Below are positions 37,329-45,289 of a stretch of DNA of 64,000 nt, piece after piece. Below the pieces are notes generated by a model. That model was not told where the DNA came from and made no database searches. It saw nothing but the letters and a program-made list of their open reading frames with translations. The DNA is from an uncultured Archangium sp. Its GTDB lineage: Bacteria > Myxococcota > Myxococcia > Myxococcales > Myxococcaceae. The DNA is taken from assembly GCA_903905455.1 (NCBI GenBank), contig CAIVGN010000031.1:1-64000 (forward strand), read 5' to 3'. A program made the translations under genes and the position numbers. Every line of letters begins with the position of its first letter. Within the stretch, counting starts at the first letter, position 1.

Positions 37329-38147
37329 TCACTGCACCTTCTTCTTGTCGACTTCGATGATCGTCGTCGCGTTCTCGACCTCGAGGAACTCCGAGCCCGA
37401 GAAGAAGGTGACCTTGGTGCCGCGCATCCGCGTCTTGCCGTCGCGGGCCTTCGGCTTGCCGGTGACCACCAGCTTGCCGGCGGGCACGTCGTAGTCGGCG
37501 AACTGGCCGAAGGCCCAGCGATCGTCCTCGGTGACCTCCACGCCGCCGCGGGCCTTGACCCGGTTCACCTCGCCGGCGTCGTCGTAGAGCGCGGTCACCT
37601 CGGGGGCGAGCAGGGTGGTCTTCTTCTTCACCGCGCGCACGTGGCCCGTCCACACGGCCTCGTTCTTCGGCCCGGTGAGGGTGAGGAGATCGGCGTCGAT
37701 GGCCACGCGCTGGTCCTTCGGTTCCTGCACGCGGGTGCGGGCCTTCGTCACCACCAGCTTGTCGATGCCGGTGGTGAAGGTGACGAGCTCGCCGTCGACC
37801 TCGCGGGGGCCCTGCTTGCCGCGGGGGTGGCCGCGCACGGTGAGCACGCCGGTCTGGTTGATGAACTCGGCGTCGTCGCCCCAGGCCTGGCGATCGCCGT
37901 CCACGGCGACCACGTTGCGGCGCGCGAGGATGCGGTCCACCTCGCCTGCGGGCGTGAAGAAGACCTCGATCTCCTCGCAGGTCAAAGTGAGGGTGTCGCG
38001 CACGGCCTTCGCGTGGCCCGAGTACAGGGCGCGCGATTCTTTCTTGAAGACCTCGAGCTTGTCCGCCGAGACCGCCACCGGCCGGCTCAGGAGCACGCCT
38101 CCGTCGGAAGCGGCGAGCAACAGGCTGACGGCGACGGCGAGAGTCAC
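37329..38147 (-). CDS. lptA: LptA-type periplasmic LPS-transport protein with duplicated OstA-like region
   Basis: A 272-residue exported protein (signal MTLAVAVSLLLAASDG). It has two OstA/LptA-like beta-jellyroll stretches. The first is about 25-115 (PVAVSADKLEVFKKESRALY, GHAKAVRDTLTLTCEEIEVF). The second is about 145-265 (VAIDADLLTLTGPKNEAVWT, GHVRAVKKKTTLLAPEVTAL). E. coli LptA has about 185 residues and one such region. The two copies align by their A..Y..G.V.....T...E.. pattern. The start is GTG. Genes lptA-like, membrane protein and lptB are contiguous. Confidence 0.82.
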   Translation of the reverse strand: MTLAVAVSLLLAASDGGVLLSRPVAVSADKLEVFKKESRALYSGHAKAVRDTLTLTCEEIEVFFTPAGEVDRILARRNVVAVDGDRQAWGDDAEFINQTGVLTVRGHPRGKQGPREVDGELVTFTTGIDKLVVTKARTRVQEPKDQRVAIDADLLTLTGPKNEAVWTGHVRAVKKKTTLLAPEVTALYDDAGEVNRVKARGGVEVTEDDRWAFGQFADYDVPAGKLVVTGKPKARDGKTRMRGTKVTFFSGSEFLEVENATTIIEVDKKKVQ

Positions 38148-38202
38148 GAAGGCCCGTTTATACCCGGGGCCTTCACGGAACTCAGAAGAACGTGTGGCCG
38201 GG

Positions 38203-38685
38203 TCAGGCGGCGAGCTCCTGCATGCGCATGGCGCGGCGGGTGAACTCGGCCAGACGGTAGAGCACGGTGCGGCGCGAGACGCCCAGGGCCGAGGCCACCT
38301 TCGACTGCTCGAGGCCGCGCGCGTGGTACATGATCGCCGGCTGCTTGAGCTCGTCGGGGGTCGCGGCGAGCAGGCGGTTGGCGAAGTCCCGGGTCACCAC
38401 GCTGTCCTCGAACTCGTCGTCGACCACCTCGGGCACGTGCTCCACCGGCTCGGCGTGGCGCTTGGCGTCGCGGATGACGTTGAGGCAGTGGTTGGTGGTG
38501 ATGCGGTGGATCCACGGGAGCACCGCGTCTTCGCCGGGCGCCGCGTCCACGTGCTTGAGCACCTTCATGAACACGTCCTGGGTCGCGTCTTCGGCCGCGG
38601 TGCCATCGCGCAGCAGGCGCTTGCAGCGCGCGTAGATGGTGGGCCCGAACTTCGCGTACATCGTCTCGACGTTCAGCTGGCTCAT
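38203..38685 (-). CDS. ECF-type RNA polymerase sigma factor
   Basis: A 160-residue sigma70-family factor. Region 2 is about 8-80 (AEDATQDVFMKVLKH and LPWIHRITTNHCLNVIRD), a short acidic linker follows, and region 4 is about 108-150 (VASALGVSRRTVLYRLAEFT). No anti-sigma gene is adjacent. An AGGGGAC SD precedes the ATG. It lies 55 bases upstream of the LptA-like gene on the same strand, so the LPS-transport/rpoN run may be read through from here. Confidence 0.9.
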   Translation of the reverse strand: MSQLNVETMYAKFGPTIYARCKRLLRDGTAAEDATQDVFMKVLKHVDAAPGEDAVLPWIHRITTNHCLNVIRDAKRHAEPVEHVPEVVDDEFEDSVVTRDFANRLLAATPDELKQPAIMYHARGLEQSKVASALGVSRRTVLYRLAEFTRRAMRMQELAA

Positions 38686-38983
38686 CGTGTCCCCTTGGAA
38701 AGTGCGGCCGGCCGTGTGCGCCGGGCTTTGGCGAATGTTCGGGGGCCGCTGGTGTTTGGTTGCGCCACCTGGGTCCGCGCGTGGTCAACGCGCTTCACAC
38801 CGGGGCAAATCGTGAAGCAGGCCGGGCACTTACGTGGCTGCTGCTCCCAGTAGTACAACTGATGTCGCGAAAATGAGAACGAAATCAGCGAGTTAGACCA
38901 AGCGCGCCATTCGGGGGGACCTGGCGCGCCAACCCTCGAAGTCCTCGAAAGTGCGGCGGAATCTGGCGCTAGGGTCGGCCGCC
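38686..38983. other. Divergent intergenic region, nothing firm
   Basis: 298 bases between the leftward sigma factor gene and the rightward small membrane gene. It contains the 12-base run CTGGCGCGCCAA with a 10-base palindromic core and scattered TTGAC-like hexamers, but no convincing promoter pair. An open leftward frame across it (with CPACFTIC) has no start signal or family resemblance and is not called. Confidence 0.35.
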
Positions 38984-39442
38984 ATGATCTGGCTCGGCGT
39001 GGCATTGCTCAGCGGCGTGGTGGCAGGTGTTGGCTTCTGGCGCGGCACGCCGCCGGGCTTGGCGGGTGAGGCGCTGCCTGCGTCGGCCGGGGTGATCTTC
39101 AGCCTGCTGATGTTCCGCGCCACGAGCCTCATGAAGGACCGGGCGGCGCTGGGCAAGCTGGGAGGCTGGCCGCTGCGGGTGGCCGGCGCGCTCTCGTTGA
39201 CCGCCTCGCTGGCCGCGGCCGTCGACGTGGTCATCTGGTGGCAGACGCGGCGCTCGACGGTGGCCCAGCTGGCGCTGCCCACGGCGGTGCTGGCCTTCGT
39301 GATGCTCGCGGTGACCGCCTTGCGGCTCTCGGTGGACTCGCCCCGGCGCACCCACTTCTACGCCCTGGCGCTCGCCTCGGCAGCCAACGCGCTCGCCGCG
39401 GCGGCGTTCTTCGCCTCGCAGCTGTCCGCAATCAGGCAGTAA
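38984..39442 (+). CDS. Small membrane protein of unknown function
   Basis: 152 residues, nearly all in four or five membrane segments (IWLGVALLSGVVAGVGF, ASAGVIFSLLMF, LRVAGALSLTASLAAAVDVV, LPTAVLAFVMLAVTALRL, ALALASAANALAAAAFF). The ATG at 38984 is preferred to an upstream in-frame GTG because the first membrane segment begins there. I do not recognise the family. It ends 73 bases before pncB but is separated from it by that gene's own promoter. Confidence 0.55.
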   Translation: MIWLGVALLSGVVAGVGFWRGTPPGLAGEALPASAGVIFSLLMFRATSLMKDRAALGKLGGWPLRVAGALSLTASLAAAVDVVIWWQTRRSTVAQLALPTAVLAFVMLAVTALRLSVDSPRRTHFYALALASAANALAAAAFFASQLSAIRQ

Positions 39443-39458
39443 TCCCAGAATGTTCATT

Positions 39459-39477
39459 TAGAGTCTTGACGACTCTA
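39459..39477. promoter_or_regulatory. Palindromic operator over the pncB -35 box (NrtR candidate)
   Basis: TAGAGTCTTGACGACTCTA has two perfect 7-base arms with a 5-base centre. The centre and the first base of the right arm form the -35 hexamer TTGACG. A protein bound here would block sigma. The inner spacing GT-N7-AC matches the core I recall for NrtR operators, and an NrtR-type gene is present at 57.4 kb. Confidence 0.6.
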
Positions 39478-39494
39478 TATCGGGTGTTTATTAC
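39466..39494 (+). promoter_or_regulatory. Sigma70-type promoter of pncB
   Basis: -35 TTGACG (39466-39471), a 17-base spacer and -10 TATTAC (39489-39494). Transcription would start near 39501, just before a strong SD (GGAGGAGA) and the pncB ATG at 39516. Confidence 0.6.
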
Positions 39495-39515
39495 TTCTCT
39501 CGTGGAGGAGACGGT

Positions 39516-40952
39516 ATGGCTTCGCCCCTGCTGCTGACCGATGGCTACAAGTTCTCGATGGCGGAGGCCGGCTGGCCGCTGCGCCAGGAGACGTTCTATT
39601 ACTCGCACCGCAAGGGAGGGCTGCAGGTGCTCCCCTTCGACGTGGAGACGGAGCTGCAACAGGTGCTGCCCAGCCAGCGGCCCGGTGACTGGGAGTTCCT
39701 CTCGGCCAACGACTACGAGATGGGCTCGGCGGTGAAGGCGGCGCTGGCCTCGAAGGCGCTGGTGGTCAAGGCGCTGCCGAAGTTCTCGGTCTTCTCGGAT
39801 CGCGAGCCGGTGTTCAGCGTGACGGGACAGTCGGCGCTGGTGTCGTGGCTGGAGCCGGTGCTCCTGATGTGGAGCTACCGCATCCAGGTGGCGAGCGTGG
39901 CGCTGCTCGCGCCCGAGCAGCTCGCGGCGGCGGTGGGCACGGTGACCTGCGAGGCGCAGCGGCAGCTGGTGCTCTCGACGCTCGACGCGGTGGGGGTGAA
40001 GGCGCCGCCCATCACCGTGGACAGCGCGGGCTACGTCGAGCGGGTGCGGGCGCGGGTGGCGGAGTTGGTGGAGATCCTCGGTTCGCCCACGCGGTTGTTC
40101 GAGGTGGGCCTGCGCGCGGCGAGCTGCCCCGAGCAGCACCTGCTGGCGCTGGAGGGAGCGAAGGCGGCGGGCCTGGTGCGCACCAGCAGCGTGCACGGGG
40201 CGAAGGAGCTGGGCCTGGTGCCGGTGGGCACCATGGGTCACGAGCACATCCAGCGCTACGGGAGCGACGAGGCGGCGTTCCGCGCGATGATCGAGCGTCG
40301 GAACCAGCGCTCGAGCTTCCTGCTCGACACCTTCGACACCATCACCTCGGGCATCCCCACGGCGTACCGGATCATCGCCGAGCGCCCGGGGCAGACCGAC
40401 TCCATCCGCTACGACTCGGGGGACAAGGTGGTGCAGTACCGCTTCGCGGCCGAGGAGGCGAAGAAGCTCGGCATCCGCCCGGTGCAGATCCTCGAGGACG
40501 GGTTCGACGCGAAGCAGACGCGGCAGTTCGAGGCGCTGCGGCTCGAGGTGGGGTGGAAGCCCGAGGAGCAGGTCTACGGCTACGGCGGCTACCTCGTGGC
40601 GCAGACCAGCGGCTCGCCGCTGACGCGGGATCGCGTGTCGGCCGTCTACAAGCTCACGCAGACGGGCGCGAAGGCCACCATGAAGTTCGGCAACGAGAGT
40701 GGGAGCGGCAAGCAGAGCGTTCCTGGCAGGCCGGTGCTGTTCCGTCGGAGCGCGGGGGCCAGTGGCCCATTCGGCCTCGTCGGGCAGGAAGGGGAGGCGG
40801 TGCCGCAGGGCTACGCGCTCCTCACCGGCGCTCCCGCGCTGAAGGCCGCGCCGCTCGACGAGGCGCGCGCCGTGTCGGAGGTCGATCGGCGCCTGGGGCT
40901 GTCCGTCGCAACCCAGGCGCTGGTCGACGCGCTGTCGAAGTGGAAGCCCTGA
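39516..40952 (+). CDS. pncB: Nicotinate phosphoribosyltransferase
   Basis: A 478-residue enzyme joining nicotinic acid and PRPP to give nicotinate mononucleotide in NAD salvage (Preiss-Handler pathway). Conserved pieces are LTDGYKFSMAEA at the N-terminus, SSVHGAKELGLVPVGTMGHE with the phosphorylated-His region, LLDTFDTITSG, RYDSGDKVV and GYGGYLV, as in the NAPRTase family. A strong SD, GGAGGAGA, lies six bases before the ATG. It opens the rightward run with the PP2C, kinase, nicotinamidase-like and VWA genes. The PP2C gene follows after 27 bases. Confidence 0.92.
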   Translation: MASPLLLTDGYKFSMAEAGWPLRQETFYYSHRKGGLQVLPFDVETELQQVLPSQRPGDWEFLSANDYEMGSAVKAALASKALVVKALPKFSVFSDREPVFSVTGQSALVSWLEPVLLMWSYRIQVASVALLAPEQLAAAVGTVTCEAQRQLVLSTLDAVGVKAPPITVDSAGYVERVRARVAELVEILGSPTRLFEVGLRAASCPEQHLLALEGAKAAGLVRTSSVHGAKELGLVPVGTMGHEHIQRYGSDEAAFRAMIERRNQRSSFLLDTFDTITSGIPTAYRIIAERPGQTDSIRYDSGDKVVQYRFAAEEAKKLGIRPVQILEDGFDAKQTRQFEALRLEVGWKPEEQVYGYGGYLVAQTSGSPLTRDRVSAVYKLTQTGAKATMKFGNESGSGKQSVPGRPVLFRRSAGASGPFGLVGQEGEAVPQGYALLTGAPALKAAPLDEARAVSEVDRRLGLSVATQALVDALSKWKP

Positions 40953-40979
40953 AGTGAACCTGCAGGAAGGAGACGCACC

Positions 40980-41642
40980 GTGTTCCAGGCAACGCACGTC
41001 GGCCGCGATCATGTCCGGGTCGGTCGCAACAACCAGGACGGCGTCTTCTCTTCCCCCTCGGTGGTGGTGGTCACCGATGGCTGCTCGTCTCACCCGCAGA
41101 GCGAGGTGGGCGCCCTGCTCGGCGCGCGGTTCCTGGGGCACTGGCTCACCACGCAGCGCGAGCTGACCGCCGATCTCCCGCTCCGCGCCATCGACGCGCT
41201 GTGCGGGTGGCTCTCCCAGTCGACCCTCGCCCTGGGGCCCGAGGTGGAGGCGAACCTCGAGCGCTACTTCCTGTTCACCTGTCTCGCGGCGATCCGCGTG
41301 GGGGAGCGGGCGATGATCTTCGGCCTCGGTGACGGCGCCTTCTGCGTCGACGACGAGCTGGTGCGCCTCGAGGCGGGGCCGGACAACGCGCCCCCGTATT
41401 GTGCCTACCGGCTCACGACCCAGGGCTCGCGACCCGAGCCGCAGCTGCACTTCCTGGGCGCCGCGACGCGGCTGGCGGTGATGACCGATGGCTTGAACCC
41501 GCTCGACCCGGTGCGGCTGCGCGCGTTGATCGCCACGGCGGGCCTCGAGCGCAACCCGCTGACCCTGCAGCGCCGACTCAACGTGCTGGCCGAGACCGAG
41601 CGCTTCACCGACGACGCCACCCTCGCTGTCCTGGGGAGCTGA
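40980..41642 (+). CDS. PP2C-type protein phosphatase (YegK/TerY-P type)
   Basis: A 220-residue metal-dependent Ser/Thr phosphatase. Motifs run in PP2C order: GRDHVRVGRNNQDG (8-21), VTDGCSSHPQSEVGA with metal Asp33, GDGAFCVDDE, MTDGLN and the C-terminal TDDATLAV. It lacks a signal peptide. GTG start with AAGGAGA upstream. The compact PP2C followed within three bases by a YegI-like kinase, with a VWA gene further on, matches the phosphatase-kinase-VWA triad called TerY-P (E. coli YegK-YegI-YegL). The likely substrates are that kinase or its targets. Confidence 0.88.
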   Translation: MFQATHVGRDHVRVGRNNQDGVFSSPSVVVVTDGCSSHPQSEVGALLGARFLGHWLTTQRELTADLPLRAIDALCGWLSQSTLALGPEVEANLERYFLFTCLAAIRVGERAMIFGLGDGAFCVDDELVRLEAGPDNAPPYCAYRLTTQGSRPEPQLHFLGAATRLAVMTDGLNPLDPVRLRALIATAGLERNPLTLQRRLNVLAETERFTDDATLAVLGS

Positions 41643-41645
41643 GCC

Positions 41646-43418
41646 ATGGACCTCTACCTCTCTGGAAAGCGGGTGCGGGTGACCGACGCCGATCTCCTCG
41701 GGGAAGGGGGCGAGGCGCGGGTGTACCGGCACGCGGGCGCGGCGCTGAAGGTGTTTCATCCCGCGACCGACGCCACCGCGCAGCGGGTGCTCGACCAGAA
41801 GCTGCAGAAGCTGGCGCAGTTTCCGAAGTCGCTGCCGGCCCCGGTGATGAGCCCCAGCGAGCTGGCCACGGACAAGGCGGGGCGGGTGGTGGGCTACCTG
41901 ATGCCCCTGGTCGCGGGGGCCGAAGACTTCGGGCGGCTCGCGCAGCGCAAGTGGCGCCTCGGGGTGCTCTCGAACGCGCAGCTCACCTCGCTGTTCCTTT
42001 CGCTCCACGGGCTGGTGGACCAGGTGCACGCGGCGCAGGTGGTGATCGGCGACTTCAACGACGGCAACGTGCTCTTCGCCGGCGGCCAGCCGTACCTCAT
42101 CGACGCCGACTCGATGCAGTTCGGTGGCTTCCCCTGCCCGGTGGGCCACGAGCGCTTCCTCGACCCCCGGCTGTACGGCGTCGACCTCTCCACGGCGCCG
42201 AAGTTCAGCGAGGGCAGTGACTGGTACGCCTACGCGGTGTTGCTCTTCCAGAGCCTGCTCTCGGTGCACCCCTTCGGGGGGACGCACTCGAAGTTCGCGA
42301 CGCTGCTGCGCCGCGCGGAGGCCCGGCACTCGGTGATGCAGAGCGACGTGCTCGTGCCGAGGCTCGCGGTGCCGCCGAAGGTGTTGCCCGACGACCTGCT
42401 GCACTGGTTCCACGCGGTCTTCGAGAAGGACGCGCGCCAGGCGTTCCCTGCGTCGCTGCTGCAGTTGGCGTGGACGAAGTGTGCCTGCGGGGTCGAGCAC
42501 GCGCGCGCGGTGTGCCCCGAGTGCCGGGCGCTCGGCGCGCTGGTCACCCGGCAGGTGCTGCGAGCGAAGGGCCGCTGCACGGCGCGCACGGCCTTCGAGA
42601 CGAGCGGGCGGGTGATCGCCGCGGCGATGCAGGGCGGGCTGCGCTACCTCGCGGAAGAGAACGGCGTGCTGCGCCGCGAAGACGGCACGGTCATCGCCAC
42701 CCAGCTCTCGGGCTCGCACCTGCGCGTGGGCCTCGCGGGGCCGCTGACCTGGGTCGCCGACGGCAGCGGCCGCGTGGAGAAGTGGCAGGGCGATCGCCTC
42801 GTGGAGCGCACCCAGACCGGACTCCGGGGGGCCTGGCCGGTGCTCGCGACGTCACTGGCCGCGACGTACCGGCAGGACCAGGCGTGGCTCGTGGAGCAGC
42901 AGAGCGGGGCGCGCGTGGGGCAGGTGCTCGAGGGGCAGACCTGGCTGTGGACCGGGGAGCGCCTGGGCCTGGGCTTCTACCGGGCGGGCGGGCTGACCGT
43001 GGCCTTCCTCCTGCGCTCGGGCAAGTCGGGGCTCAAGCAGCTTCAGGGGATCACCTGGTCGGGCCGCATCATCGAGGCCGACGCGGTGTTCGATGCGAAG
43101 CACGCGCTGCTCACGGTGGTGACCGACTCGGGCGGGAAGGATCTCGTGCACCGCTGGCTCGTCGACGAGAGCGGCGCGGTGCTCGGAGGGTCGGTGGGCG
43201 AGCTGCGCGGTCACGGGGCGCTGCTCAACGGGCGCGTGGTGCTGGCGACCGACGGCGGGCTGGTGGCCCTCAAGAATGATTCAGGCGTGTTGATCGAAGC
43301 GATGCAGTTCCCCGACACGCAACCCTTCGTCTCCGCGGGCGACGAGTTGTTCCCCAATGCCGACGGTTCACTCTTCGTCGTCGGTGCCCGCGACATCACG
43401 CAGTTGACGCTCACGTGA
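41646..43418 (+). CDS. YegI-like protein kinase with zinc ribbon and C-terminal repeat region
   Basis: A 590-residue atypical kinase. The glycine loop is GEGGEARVY (19-27), ATP Lys35 is in ALKVF, and the catalytic loop is IGDFNDGNVL (134-143) in place of HRDxKxxN. The metal Asp is in LIDADSMQFGG (151-161) in place of DFG. The segment SDWYAYAVLLFQSLLSVHPF is typical of YegI/TerY-P kinases. A zinc ribbon follows (Cys279, 281, 290, 293). Residues about 320-590 show repeated short strands with Trp and Gly (LTWVADGSGRVEKW, QTWLWTGERLGLG) that look like an incomplete beta-propeller. No membrane segment. Confidence 0.85.
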   Translation: MDLYLSGKRVRVTDADLLGEGGEARVYRHAGAALKVFHPATDATAQRVLDQKLQKLAQFPKSLPAPVMSPSELATDKAGRVVGYLMPLVAGAEDFGRLAQRKWRLGVLSNAQLTSLFLSLHGLVDQVHAAQVVIGDFNDGNVLFAGGQPYLIDADSMQFGGFPCPVGHERFLDPRLYGVDLSTAPKFSEGSDWYAYAVLLFQSLLSVHPFGGTHSKFATLLRRAEARHSVMQSDVLVPRLAVPPKVLPDDLLHWFHAVFEKDARQAFPASLLQLAWTKCACGVEHARAVCPECRALGALVTRQVLRAKGRCTARTAFETSGRVIAAAMQGGLRYLAEENGVLRREDGTVIATQLSGSHLRVGLAGPLTWVADGSGRVEKWQGDRLVERTQTGLRGAWPVLATSLAATYRQDQAWLVEQQSGARVGQVLEGQTWLWTGERLGLGFYRAGGLTVAFLLRSGKSGLKQLQGITWSGRIIEADAVFDAKHALLTVVTDSGGKDLVHRWLVDESGAVLGGSVGELRGHGALLNGRVVLATDGGLVALKNDSGVLIEAMQFPDTQPFVSAGDELFPNADGSLFVVGARDITQLTLT

Positions 43419-43430
43419 AGGAGGTTCGCC

Positions 43431-44402
43431 ATGTCGTTGCCGCTCCCTGATTTCTACGATCCCCGGCAGGTCTCTCAGCTCTACCTCGAACGCGCAGGCC
43501 TGGTGACGGAGGCCGGCGAGGCCTACGCCACGAAGCACGGCATCAAGCCCGCGGGCCAGGACAAGTTCCGCATCGCGGCCTTCGGCATCGACGTGCAGGT
43601 CGGCTTCTGCACGCCCGGCGCGAGCCTCTTCGTGCCCGGCGCCGTCGAAGACACCACCCGCACCACCGAGTGGCTGTACCGGAACCTCGCGCAGATCAGC
43701 GGGCTGTTCTTCTCCATGGACACCCACCGCGTGTTCCAGATCTTCCACCCCGCGTGGTGGATCGACGCGCAGGGCCGCCACCCGGCGCCGCTGACCCCCG
43801 TGTTCCACGAGGACGTGCGCTCGGGGAAGTGGACCGCCATCGCGCACCCCAGGGAGAGCCTCGAGTACGTGAAGAAGCTGGAGTCCACGGGCAAGTACGT
43901 GCTGACGGTCTGGCCGTACCACACGCTGCTGGGGGGGCTCTCGCACGCGCTGGTGCCCGCGGTGATGGAGGCCGCGCTCTTCCACGCTGCCGCGCGCAAG
44001 TTCCAGACGCACTTCGAGACCAAGGGCACGCACGCCATGACCGAGAACTACTCGGTGCTCTCGCCGGAGGTGACCGAGCTGTCGGGCAACGTGGTCGGCT
44101 CCTTCAACGCGCCGTTCTTCAAGATGCTGATGGACTACGACCGCGTGTACGTCTTCGGCCAGGCCAAGAGCCACTGCGTGCTCTCCACGCTCAACGACAT
44201 CCAGAAGCACGTGATGGCCACCGACCCGAAGCTCGCCGAGAAGATCTGGATCCTCGAAGACGCGATGAGCCCCGTGCCCGCGCCTCCGATCTCGCCGCTG
44301 CCTGACCACCTCAACTTCCCGAAGATCGCCGACGAGGCCATCGCGCAGTGGAAGAAGGCCGGCATGAAGGTCGTCCGCACCACCGACGCCGTCACCATCT
44401 GA
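43431..44402 (+). CDS. Nicotinamidase-like cysteine hydrolase (isochorismatase fold)
   Basis: A 323-residue isochorismatase-superfamily hydrolase, expected to deamidate nicotinamide to nicotinate, the PncB substrate. The triad is visible: Asp54 in GIDVQVGF, Lys198 in TKGTH, Cys249 in KSHCVLSTL. Candidate metal ligands are in SMDTH (Asp97, His99). The usual WPxHC is WPYHT. At 323 residues it is about 110 longer than typical PncA; the extra sequence sits in the middle (about 110-155) and at the ends. It has an AAGGAGG SD and follows the kinase by 12 bases. An isochorismatase-type amide hydrolase of other specificity remains possible. Confidence 0.8.
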   Translation: MSLPLPDFYDPRQVSQLYLERAGLVTEAGEAYATKHGIKPAGQDKFRIAAFGIDVQVGFCTPGASLFVPGAVEDTTRTTEWLYRNLAQISGLFFSMDTHRVFQIFHPAWWIDAQGRHPAPLTPVFHEDVRSGKWTAIAHPRESLEYVKKLESTGKYVLTVWPYHTLLGGLSHALVPAVMEAALFHAAARKFQTHFETKGTHAMTENYSVLSPEVTELSGNVVGSFNAPFFKMLMDYDRVYVFGQAKSHCVLSTLNDIQKHVMATDPKLAEKIWILEDAMSPVPAPPISPLPDHLNFPKIADEAIAQWKKAGMKVVRTTDAVTI

Positions 44403-44475
44403 CACCCCCTGGCACCGCTGCGAAGGGGCTCGGTCTCGAGTCTGTCCCTGGCGGAGCCACACCCTGGAGACCCCC

Positions 44476-45279
44476 ATGACGACCAAGAAGACGATGACCC
44501 CTGATGAAGCGACGGCCCTCTTCACCTCCGCGGCGACGAAGGGGGTGATCTCCCCCGGCACCAGTTCGCTGATCACCGGCAACCTGGGAAACCTGGTGCT
44601 CGCCGGCGCGGCGGGGAAGGACCTCGAGGACATCACCGCGTCCGACGTGACGTTGGTGACGGTGCTGATCGACGCGAGCTCGTCGATCGCCGACCGCGGC
44701 CTCGAGACGGCGGTGCGGGACGGGCAGAACGCGCTGCTCGACGCGTTCGCCGGGGCGAAGGACCGCGACGCCGTGCTGCTCGCCTGCTGGACGTTCTCCG
44801 GCACCATGGACGTGATCCACAGCTACGTGCCGGTGCCCGACGCCACGCGGCTCGACCCGAAGAACTACCGGGCGAGCGGCTCGACCGCGCTCTACGACAC
44901 CTGGTGCAACGCGCTCGCGGCGAACGTGGCCTATGCGCAGCGCCTGCGTGACGGCGGCACGCCGACCCGCAGCGTGGTGGTGGTGGTGACCGACGGGGAA
45001 GACGTGGGCAGCACGCGCACTTCGGCCGACTGCGCGCGCCTGAGCCGGGATCTCCTGGCCTCGGAGTTGTTCACCCTCGCGCTGGTGGGCGTGGGGAAGG
45101 ACGTGAACTTCGAGCACGTGGCCAGGTCGATGGCCATCCCCCCCGGCTGCATCCTCTGGGAGAAGGACGCGACGCCCTCGGGGCTGCGCCGGGCCTTCCA
45201 GCTCGTCAGTCGCAGCGCGGTGCGCGCGAGCCAGGGGAAGATCCAGCCGGGGGCCGCCGCGGGGTTCTTCATGCCGTAG
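44476..45279 (+). CDS. VWA-domain protein (TerY/YegL-like)
   Basis: A 267-residue cytoplasmic von Willebrand A protein. The full MIDAS metal site is present: DASSS (66-70), Thr137 in SGSTALYDT and Asp173 in VTDGED. The N-terminal 55 residues are a helical Thr/Gly-rich extension. TerY/YegL proteins of this type are the third member of the TerY-P triad with a PP2C and a kinase, which lie two and three genes upstream. The 73-base gap before it is the largest in the run, so it may have some independent expression. Confidence 0.88.
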   Translation: MTTKKTMTPDEATALFTSAATKGVISPGTSSLITGNLGNLVLAGAAGKDLEDITASDVTLVTVLIDASSSIADRGLETAVRDGQNALLDAFAGAKDRDAVLLACWTFSGTMDVIHSYVPVPDATRLDPKNYRASGSTALYDTWCNALAANVAYAQRLRDGGTPTRSVVVVVTDGEDVGSTRTSADCARLSRDLLASELFTLALVGVGKDVNFEHVARSMAIPPGCILWEKDATPSGLRRAFQLVSRSAVRASQGKIQPGAAAGFFMP

Positions 45280-45289
45280 TGTGGGCCGG

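Noticed and set aside
39432-42719. A very long minus-strand open frame opposite pncB, PP2C and kinase
   Set aside because: Its Arg/His/Leu-rich translation has no motif, while the plus strand holds three clear enzymes with Shine-Dalgarno sites.
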